In this document: positions 1-4,460 of the stretch, piece by piece
Layout of the letters: each line of letters begins with the position of its first letter
How positions within the stretch are numbered: the stretch's first letter is position 1
Assembly: GCA_002340515.1 (NCBI GenBank)
Contig: DDMF01000038.1
Span: forward strand, 1 to 5,466
Origin: Rhodobacteraceae bacterium UBA2553
GTDB lineage: Bacteria; Pseudomonadota; Alphaproteobacteria; Rhodobacterales; Rhodobacteraceae
Direction of reading: 5' to 3'
DNA length: 5,466 nucleotides
Translations under genes and position numbers: made by a program
The notes under the pieces: generated by a model
What the model was told of the DNA's origin: nothing
Seen by the model: the letters and a program-made list of their open reading frames with translations, nothing else
Database searches by the model: none

Positions 1-222
1 GCTGCCTGCAAGCGCGTCCCGTAAGGCTGGTAAGTTTGGCTCATGTGCGGTGATGGCAATATCAGCGTTCAGCCGAATGGCATCGCGGGCCAACAGATCA
101 ATGTTATGACCACCCGTCAGTGCCACCACATCATAGCTGTCCAAATCCCGCGCGATCAGATCAATCGTGGATTGCCCGATGGAGCCCGTCGCGCCGAAAA
201 TCGAAACTTTCCGCATGCTCAT
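1..222 (-). CDS. dxr: 1-deoxy-D-xylulose 5-phosphate reductoisomerase, N-terminal part (cut by window edge)
   Basis: Dxr (IspC) converts 1-deoxy-D-xylulose 5-phosphate to 2-C-methyl-D-erythritol 4-phosphate with NADPH. This is the first committed step of the MEP isoprenoid pathway and takes place in the cytoplasm. Only the first 74 codons are present. The protein opens MSMRKVSIFGATGSIGQST; GATGSIG at residues 10-16 is the glycine-rich Rossmann turn that binds NADPH, and the following strand-helix pattern ending in ALTGGHNIDLLARDA fits the family. The first ATG (222-220) overlaps the cdsA stop in an ATGA arrangement, which suggests translational coupling. A second in-frame ATG at 216-214 is possible, and no strong Shine-Dalgarno precedes either. 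Position after uppS and cdsA matches the conserved bacterial order. The catalytic domain lies outside the window, so integrity of the gene cannot be judged. The identification is firm. Confidence 0.93.
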   Translation of the reverse strand, partial: MSMRKVSIFGATGSIGQSTIDLIARDLDSYDVVALTGGHNIDLLARDAIRLNADIAITAHEPNLPALRDALAGS

Positions 223-1025
223 CCCGCAACAAAAACCGGTAGGGCAAGAAGGATCGAAAGTACATAAACCAGCGCCGCTGCCCCGATCATAGCGTCAAAA
301 CGATCCAACACGCCCCCGTGGCCCGGAATAAGGTTTGAGCTGTCCTTGATCCCTACATAGCGCTTAATCGCGCTTTCAATAATATCGCCCATTTGCCCGG
401 CAAAAGCGGCGAGGACAGAGCCAAGCATCCAGAACATGGCGCTGCCTTCCGAGGCAAATAGAAAGCCGATGAATGCCGCCCCGACCCAACCCGCCACTGT
501 GCCTGACCATGTTTTCTTTGGGCTGACGCGCGGCCAGAATTTGGGACCGCCCAAAAGGCGCCCCGCAAAATACCCTGCGACGTCAGACGTGATCACAACC
601 AACACCAGCCAGATCACCAACTGGGAATGCGACAGGTGTAAAAACCCGAGCGCCGCAAGCATGATCAGGGCGCTATAGGCCAAAAAGAGCGTGCGGTCCT
701 TGGAGATCAACACAAACCCAAGCAACGGCGCGATCAACAGCACCAACCACCAAATCCCCAGACCCGATCCGCTTTCGATCTGATAGCCCGCCAGCGAAAC
801 CGCGACACCAGATAAAATGGCAAGCCCGAAAGGGACGACGGCATGATCTCGGCGAAGCAAACGGGTCAGTTCCCAAATGCACAGACCAATGACCACAGAA
901 ATCAAGGAAACAAACACCATCCCACCAAGCCAGATTGCAGCGCTGGCAACAACAGCCATCGCAAGCCCTGCCCCGGCACGCGGCCCAAGATCCGTCCAGT
1001 TTGAACCGGCAGTTGATTGTCCCAT
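219..1025 (-). CDS. cdsA: Phosphatidate cytidylyltransferase (CDP-diglyceride synthase)
   Basis: CdsA makes CDP-diacylglycerol from phosphatidic acid and CTP in the inner membrane. This is the branch point for phosphatidylglycerol, cardiolipin and phosphatidylethanolamine synthesis. The 268-residue product is mostly hydrophobic, with several membrane helices between about residues 20 and 210 and a last one at about 247-266. The conserved block SDVAGYFAGRLLGG (147-160) followed by PRVSPKKTWSG (165-175) is typical of the family. Residues 218-244 match the CDP-diglyceride synthetase signature (S-x-x-KR, KD, PGHGG, DRFD), including the metal-binding acidic residues. Length is usual for the short bacterial form. 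The ATG is preceded by AAGGA with a 5-nt gap, supporting this start. It lies 44 nt after uppS and overlaps dxr by 4 bp, so it is almost certainly co-transcribed with both. Confidence 0.95.
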   Translation of the reverse strand: MGQSTAGSNWTDLGPRAGAGLAMAVVASAAIWLGGMVFVSLISVVIGLCIWELTRLLRRDHAVVPFGLAILSGVAVSLAGYQIESGSGLGIWWLVLLIAPLLGFVLISKDRTLFLAYSALIMLAALGFLHLSHSQLVIWLVLVVITSDVAGYFAGRLLGGPKFWPRVSPKKTWSGTVAGWVGAAFIGFLFASEGSAMFWMLGSVLAAFAGQMGDIIESAIKRYVGIKDSSNLIPGHGGVLDRFDAMIGAAALVYVLSILLALPVFVAG

Positions 1026-1039
1026 GATGATCCTTTTCT

Positions 1040-1051
1040 GTCCGCGCGGAC
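1040..1051. repeat. 12-bp perfect palindrome in the uppS-cdsA gap
   Basis: GTCCGCGCGGAC is a perfect palindrome. On the minus-strand transcript it ends just before the AAGGA ribosome site of cdsA and could form a short 4-bp GC stem there. Its small size makes chance occurrence in GC-rich DNA plausible. Confidence 0.4.
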
Positions 1052-1069
1052 TGATAATCCAGGCGCGTC

Positions 1070-1795
1070 TTATTCTGCTGCGGTGTCAACCGATCCAAAG
1101 CGGCGATCGCGGCCGGCATAGCGATCGACGATCTCGCCAAACAATTCGGCGTCGAAATCCGGCCAGAGCGTATCAATGAATTCATACTCTGCATAGGCGG
1201 ATTGCCACAGAAGAAAATTGGAAATACGGGCTTCACCCGAGGTGCGGATGACGAGGTCAGGATCGGGCAAAACGCAAGTATCTAAATACCTTGGAAGCGT
1301 TTCCTCATCCACCGTATTAGAATCCAACAGGCCCGCCGCAACATCCTGCGCCAGCCGTTTCACAGCGCGCGCAACTTCGTCACGCCCACCGTAATTCAAT
1401 GCAATGGTCAGGTGAACCTTGTCGTTTTCCTGGGTTAGAACTTCAAGCTCATCCATCAGAGCCTGTAGTTTTTTGTCCAACCTGAGGCGATCGCCAATAA
1501 ACCGCACCCGAACGCCCTCGTCGCGAAGCGCACGCGCCTCTTTGGTGATGTAGCGGCGAAACAGGCTCATCAAGCCTGAAACCTCGGTCTGCGTGCGTTT
1601 CCAGTTTTCGGTCGAAAATGCAAAAATTGTTAGGTATTTCACCCCAAAACCGGGGCACGCCTCGACAATTTCACGAACACGTTTGGCACCGGCATGGTGG
1701 CCAAAGAGCCGCGGTCGCCCGCGTTTTTGTGCCCAACGTCCATTGCCATCCATAATGATGGCAACATGGTCGGGGGATTTTTGCTCTTTACCCAC
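1070..1795 (-). CDS. uppS: Isoprenyl transferase (undecaprenyl diphosphate synthase)
   Basis: UppS is a cytoplasmic cis-prenyltransferase that adds isopentenyl diphosphate units to farnesyl diphosphate, giving the C55 undecaprenyl diphosphate carrier needed for peptidoglycan and other surface polymers. The 241-residue product carries HVAIIMDGNGRWA at 10-22, with D16 as the expected catalytic and Mg-binding aspartate. FAFSTENW lies at 58-65. The family signature begins DPDLVIRTSGE (178-188) and continues through R190, S192 and E203, which correspond to known diphosphate and metal ligands. All key residues are present. The start is GTG, supported by AGGAG 7 nt upstream; an ATG 4 nt upstream is out of frame and stops after three codons. 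It follows frr by 27 nt and precedes cdsA by 44 nt. The exact chain length of the product is inferred from the family; a shorter-chain cis-prenyltransferase cannot be ruled out from sequence alone. Confidence 0.95.
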   Translation of the reverse strand: MGKEQKSPDHVAIIMDGNGRWAQKRGRPRLFGHHAGAKRVREIVEACPGFGVKYLTIFAFSTENWKRTQTEVSGLMSLFRRYITKEARALRDEGVRVRFIGDRLRLDKKLQALMDELEVLTQENDKVHLTIALNYGGRDEVARAVKRLAQDVAAGLLDSNTVDEETLPRYLDTCVLPDPDLVIRTSGEARISNFLLWQSAYAEYEFIDTLWPDFDAELFGEIVDRYAGRDRRFGSVDTAAE

Positions 1796-1802
1796 GCATG
1801 CA

Positions 1803-1807
1803 CTCCT
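1803..1807 (-). promoter_or_regulatory. Ribosome binding site that sets the uppS GTG start
   Basis: AGGAG on the minus strand is 7 nt from the GTG at 1795. The out-of-frame ATG at 1799 is only 3 nt from it, too close for normal initiation, so the GTG is preferred. Confidence 0.75.
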
Positions 1808-1822
1808 CTCAAGCTTGACGGA

Positions 1823-2386
1823 TCAAACCTGCATAATCTCTTCTTGCTTTGTTTCCAAAGCCTTATCAACGATCGCGACATATTTGTCGGTTATTTCCTG
1901 CACTTCGTCGTGCCACATCTTGTTATCATCTTCGCTCATGCCGTCTTTGGCGCGCTTCAGCTGCTGCATGCCATCCTGGCGCACGTTGCGCACGGAAACT
2001 CGTGCGCTTTCAGCATATTGTGCGGCGACGCGGGTCAATTCACGGCGACGTTCTTCGTTCAACTCGGGAATGGGCAGCATAATGATGGTGCCATTCAGCT
2101 GGGGATTGATGCCCAGCCCGCTTTCGCGAATGGCTTTTTCAGCGGCCTGAACCATGCTTTTGTCCCAAATATTCACGGTCACCATACGTGGTTCTGGCAC
2201 GTTGATGGTTCCGATTTGGTTCAATGGTGTGCGCTGACCATAGGCTTCAACCGTAATCGGGTCGAGCATGGATGATGACGCCCGCCCGGTGCGCAGCGAC
2301 GCAAATTCGGTTTTCAGAGCGCCAACAGCGCCCTCCATGCGGCGTTCCAGATCACCAAGGTCCAGTTCAAACTCTTCGTCAGACAT
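1823..2386 (-). CDS. frr: Ribosome recycling factor
   Basis: Frr (RRF) acts with EF-G to split the ribosome after termination so that it can start again. The 187-residue length is normal for the family. The N-terminal helix leads into SLRTGRASSSMLDP, with the near-invariant R-T-G-R-A at residues 32-36. The central domain includes LGINPQLNGTIIMLPIPELN (91-110). The last long helix contains VRNVRQD (132-138), where R133 matches the ribosome-contacting arginine of the E. coli protein. I chose the ATG at 2386 because AAGGGGA sits 8 nt upstream and MSDEEFELDL aligns with the usual start. An in-frame ATG at 2428 would add 14 lysine-rich residues but has no ribosome binding site. It is the second gene of the minus-strand cluster, 138 nt after pyrH and 27 nt before uppS. 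Confidence 0.96.
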   Translation of the reverse strand: MSDEEFELDLGDLERRMEGAVGALKTEFASLRTGRASSSMLDPITVEAYGQRTPLNQIGTINVPEPRMVTVNIWDKSMVQAAEKAIRESGLGINPQLNGTIIMLPIPELNEERRRELTRVAAQYAESARVSVRNVRQDGMQQLKRAKDGMSEDDNKMWHDEVQEITDKYVAIVDKALETKQEEIMQV

Positions 2387-2394
2387 TGCAGACG

Positions 2395-2401
2395 TCCCCT
2401 T
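2395..2401 (-). promoter_or_regulatory. Ribosome binding site that sets the frr start
   Basis: On the minus strand AAGGGGA sits 8 nt upstream of the ATG at 2386. The competing in-frame ATG at 2428 has only AT-rich sequence with no purine-rich core before it, so this site decides the start. Confidence 0.8.
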
Positions 2402-2513
2402 TTCCTTCTTGCTCTTGTTTTCGAGCATCTTTGTTTTCGTATAACGCCCTGAATAGGGCCTTGTATAGTGTGGCCCCCGCCAAGGTGCTATTCCCGGTCC
2501 AATCTGGGCGGAA

Positions 2514-2542
2514 ACCCGCGAAGATTAATCACTTACGCGGGT
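2514..2542 (-). repeat. GC-rich stem-loop enclosing the pyrH stop codon
   Basis: ACCCGCG (2514-2520) and CGCGGGT (2536-2542) are perfect inverted copies. AAG (2521-2523) also pairs with CTT (2532-2534) if A2535 is bulged, giving ten pairs and an 8-nt loop. The loop contains the pyrH TAA. Only a short T run follows on the minus strand, so it is not a standard intrinsic terminator. It could act in pausing, 3'-end protection or processing between pyrH and frr; that is inference. Confidence 0.6.
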
Positions 2543-3286
2543 ATAGGTGCCTTCGCCGGCCAGAATGCCGCGGAACCCGCCGGGCTCATCCAGAGAAAAG
2601 ACAATGATGGGCAGATTGTTGTCGCGCGCCAGCGCAATGGCCGAGGCGTCCATCACCCCAAGGCGTTTGGCCAAAACATCATCATAAGACACATGATCAT
2701 AGCGCACGGCATCGTCAAATTTAACCGGGTCTTTGTCATAGACACCATCGACTTTGGTGCCCTTAAAGATGGCTTCACAGGCCATTTCATTGGCGCGCAA
2801 TGTGGCGGCTGTGTCGGTGGTGAAATAGGGATTGCCGGTGCCTGCCGCAAAGATGCAAACCCGTTTCTTTTCCAAGTGTCGCACGGCGCGACGACGGATA
2901 TAGGGTTCTGCCACCTCGTCCATGCGGATCGCGGAAATCACCCGCGTAAATACACCCAAGCCTTCAAGCGCAGATTGCACCGCAAGTGCGTTCATGACTG
3001 TCGCCAGCATACCCATGTAATCCGCAGTGGTACGCTCCATCCCTTGTGCGCTTCCTGACAGGCCGCGGAAGATGTTGCCACCGCCGATGACCATACAGAT
3101 CTCGACCCCCATATCATGCACGGTTTTCACTTCGCGTGCGATGCGCTCAACCGTAGGCGGATGCAGGCCAAACCCTTGATCCCCCATCAAGGCTTCGCCT
3201 GAAATTTTCAGCATAACGCGGCCAAATGTGGCCTTCGGAGTGTCGGTTGGGTTTTCAGCGGAGGTATCGGCGGGGGTGTCGCTCAT
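2525..3286 (-). CDS. pyrH: Uridylate kinase (UMP kinase)
   Basis: PyrH phosphorylates UMP to UDP with ATP, feeding all pyrimidine nucleotides. It is a cytoplasmic, usually hexameric enzyme of the amino-acid-kinase fold and is usually activated by GTP and inhibited by UTP. The product has 253 residues. LKISGEAL (26-33) is the N-terminal phosphate-binding strand, GGGNIFRG (68-75) and the ERTTADYMGM segment (84-93, with D89) bind UMP, and GTGNPYFTTDTAA (149-161) is the nucleotide loop. KVDGVYDKDP (178-187) is the classic family motif near the ATP site. About 20 acidic Thr/Pro-rich residues precede the fold, longer than in E. coli PyrH. The ATG at 3286 has AGGAAG 8 nt upstream; a longer in-frame start at 3328 lacks this support. 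It heads the minus-strand cluster and diverges from miaA. Confidence 0.96.
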   Translation of the reverse strand: MSDTPADTSAENPTDTPKATFGRVMLKISGEALMGDQGFGLHPPTVERIAREVKTVHDMGVEICMVIGGGNIFRGLSGSAQGMERTTADYMGMLATVMNALAVQSALEGLGVFTRVISAIRMDEVAEPYIRRRAVRHLEKKRVCIFAAGTGNPYFTTDTAATLRANEMACEAIFKGTKVDGVYDKDPVKFDDAVRYDHVSYDDVLAKRLGVMDASAIALARDNNLPIIVFSLDEPGGFRGILAGEGTYTRVSD

Positions 3287-3404
3287 GGCATCAGCTTCCT
3301 GAACAAGGGTGATTGTCTTGGCGCGCAAAATGGCTCAAACAAGCACAACATTCAATGCGATAAGCTCGCAATTAAGAAAAAACAACAAAGCGGTGCATCC
3401 CGGC
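3287..3404. promoter_or_regulatory. Divergent pyrH-miaA intergenic region, presumed promoters both ways
   Basis: The two genes point away from each other, so promoters for both must lie here or slightly inside the genes. The region is more AT-rich than its surroundings, with a run of A's at 3376-3382. On the minus strand the best pairs are TTGAAT and CATTTT at 17-nt spacing, or TTGTTG and GCTTAT at 17 nt, each with weak matches. On the plus strand nothing clear was found. The call rests on gene direction and composition, not on a strong promoter match. Confidence 0.4.
3295..3300 (-). promoter_or_regulatory. Ribosome binding site that sets the pyrH start
   Basis: On the minus strand AGGAAG sits 8 nt upstream of the ATG at 3286. 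It lies inside the longer reading frame that could begin at 3328, so it argues for the shorter 253-residue protein. Confidence 0.75.
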
Positions 3405-4286
3405 GTGACCTCGTTTCCATTTGATATCCCAAAGGATCAACCTGTTTTAATCGCAGGGCCGACCGCGTCTGGAAAGTCTGCTCTGGCACTTGAGATTGCT
3501 CAAACAGGCGGCGGGGTGATTGTGAACGCCGATGCGCTTCAGGTTTTTGAAAACTGGCGCATTGTCACGGCGCGCCCATCCGAAGCAGAAGAAGCATTGG
3601 CACCTCATGCGCTTTATGGCCATATCCCCGGCGATCAAGCCTATTCCGTTGGCCATTGGCTACGTGATGTCACCCCCTATCTGAACGGTGATTTGCGACC
3701 GATCATTGTCGGCGGCACAGGGTTGAACCTGAGTGCGTTGACCGAGGGGCTCGCAGACATCCCCATGACGCCAACAGCCGTTCGGACGGACTGTGAAGCC
3801 ATTCTACAAACTCAGGGCATTCAGGCACTGCTGAAAGATCTGGATGAGGAAACTCTGGCGCGCATCGACACGCTCAACCCTGCGCGCATTTCCCGCGCCT
3901 GGGAGGTGCAGCGCACAACGGGGCGCGGCTTGGCAGATTGGCAGGACGACACCCCTGCCCCTTTGTTGCCGCTCTCAGACGCTTGTCCGATAGTTTTAAA
4001 CGCCGACCGTGATTGGTTGCGCGATCGCATTGAACGGCGGTTTGATCTGATGATCGCATCTGGCGCGCTGGACGAAGCGCGACAGAACCTTTCGACGTGG
4101 AGCCCCAAAGACCCAAGCGCCAAAGCCATTGGTGCCCCAGAATTGATCGCGCATCTCGCTGGGGAGATCAGTTTAGCGGAGGCAAAAGCCCGGGCGATTA
4201 TCGCCAGCCAGCAATATGCCAAACGCCAACGAACGTGGTTTCGCAAGCGGATGCACAATTGGAAAGCGATTCCCCTACCAGCTTAA
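3405..4286 (+). CDS. miaA: tRNA dimethylallyltransferase (tRNA A37 isopentenyltransferase)
   Basis: MiaA transfers a dimethylallyl group from DMAPP to N6 of A37 in tRNAs that read codons starting with U, the first step toward ms2i6A, and so improves codon reading. The product is 293 residues from the chosen start. GPTASGKS at 18-25 is the P-loop. NADALQVF (41-48) holds the conserved aspartate D43, and TARPS (55-59), GGTGL (103-107) and QQYAKRQRTWFRKR (269-282) are family hallmarks. The start is uncertain. GTG 3405 gives a protein beginning about 10 residues before the core, as is usual, but it has no clear Shine-Dalgarno. Upstream in-frame starts (GTG 3309, ATG 3330, GTG 3393) would add a tail. 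The DNA from 3330 to 3404 uses codons such as ATA, TTA and AGA that are unlike the rest of the gene, so I treat it as leader. It diverges from pyrH. Confidence 0.93.
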   Translation: MTSFPFDIPKDQPVLIAGPTASGKSALALEIAQTGGGVIVNADALQVFENWRIVTARPSEAEEALAPHALYGHIPGDQAYSVGHWLRDVTPYLNGDLRPIIVGGTGLNLSALTEGLADIPMTPTAVRTDCEAILQTQGIQALLKDLDEETLARIDTLNPARISRAWEVQRTTGRGLADWQDDTPAPLLPLSDACPIVLNADRDWLRDRIERRFDLMIASGALDEARQNLSTWSPKDPSAKAIGAPELIAHLAGEISLAEAKARAIIASQQYAKRQRTWFRKRMHNWKAIPLPA

Positions 4287-4303
4287 GGTGCAGATGCAGC
4301 AAC

Positions 4304-4317
4304 TGCGCTGCAGCGCA
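4304..4317. repeat. 14-bp perfect palindrome downstream of miaA
   Basis: TGCGCTGCAGCGCA is a perfect 14-bp palindrome that starts 18 nt after the miaA stop. It could be an operator half-site pair or form a small hairpin with a TGCA loop. A's rather than T's follow on the plus strand, so it does not look like a terminator for miaA. Confidence 0.6.
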
Positions 4318-4330
4318 AAAACAGGCAGAC

Positions 4331-4339
4331 TTACCCACA
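4331..4339 (+). promoter_or_regulatory. DnaA-box-like 9-mer (one mismatch)
   Basis: TTACCCACA differs from the DnaA-box consensus TTATCCACA at one position. It faces a perfect box 27 nt downstream in inverted orientation. The pairing makes it more likely to be meaningful than a single match would be. Confidence 0.4.
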
Positions 4340-4360
4340 ATTGACCCATTTTCTTGTGGG
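4334..4360. repeat. 7-bp inverted repeat CCCACAA / TTGTGGG
   Basis: CCCACAA (4334-4340) and TTGTGGG (4354-4360) are perfect inverted copies around a 13-nt spacer that contains TTGACCC. The left arm overlaps the DnaA-like box at 4331-4339. This may be a dimeric regulator's operator, a hairpin, or simply a consequence of two DnaA-like half sites; TGTGGGCCA at 4355 is a poor third box with six of nine matches. Confidence 0.5.
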
Positions 4361-4366
4361 CCATCC

Positions 4367-4375
4367 TGTGGATAA
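4367..4375 (-). promoter_or_regulatory. Perfect DnaA-box 9-mer
   Basis: TGTGGATAA is the exact reverse complement of the consensus DnaA box TTATCCACA. It lies 92 nt before the AraC-type gene start, where bound DnaA could affect transcription of that gene or titrate DnaA. The match to the consensus is seen; function is inferred. Confidence 0.5.
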
Positions 4376-4429
4376 CTTTGTTTTGATCGTTTTGCGCGGC
4401 GACAAAATGGCGGTCTTGCGTTAGGAAAA

Positions 4430-4444
4430 GAGCAACCTCTGCTC
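4430..4444 (+). repeat. Small inverted repeat just before the AraC-type gene start
   Basis: GAGCA (4430-4434) and TGCTC (4440-4444) flank a 5-nt loop, directly between the purine-rich AGGAAAAG (4423-4430) and the start codons at 4452 and 4461. In RNA this would be a small hairpin; as DNA it could be an operator. Support is limited to the five base pairs. Confidence 0.35.
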
Positions 4445-4460
4445 AATAGACGTGTGCATT

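Noticed and set aside
1102..1115. GCGATCGC-type palindromes (also near 4020) as a dispersed repeat
   Set aside because: Just a couple of copies, both inside or beside coding DNA with common codons; no sign of an organised repeat family.
673..1236. 187-codon minus-strand frame overlapping cdsA and uppS
   Set aside because: It is a shifted frame of two clear genes in the same direction, with low-complexity Cys/Arg-rich sequence and no domain.
1593..2275. Long plus-strand open frames (185 and 193 codons) opposite uppS and frr
   Set aside because: Both lie across confident minus-strand genes, are rich in Cys, His and Ser in a way typical of antisense frames, and match no family I know.
2468..3058. 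196-codon plus-strand open frame opposite pyrH
   Set aside because: It is antisense to a firmly identified pyrH, has no recognisable domain, and its composition follows from the codon bias of the opposite strand.
4318..4394. Intrinsic terminator for miaA
   Set aside because: Neither the palindrome at 4304-4317 nor the inverted repeat at 4334-4360 is followed by a T run; the T-rich stretch at 4377-4393 has no GC stem directly before it.
4390..4407. TTTTG / CAAAA inverted repeat before the AraC-type gene
   Set aside because: Only five weak pairs around an 8-nt loop in AT-rich flanks; easily due to chance.
4287..4460. Chromosomal replication origin
   Set aside because: Two DnaA-like boxes are present, but there is no larger box cluster or clear AT-rich unwinding element, and the neighbours are not known origin markers. 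Kept only as a DnaA-site finding.
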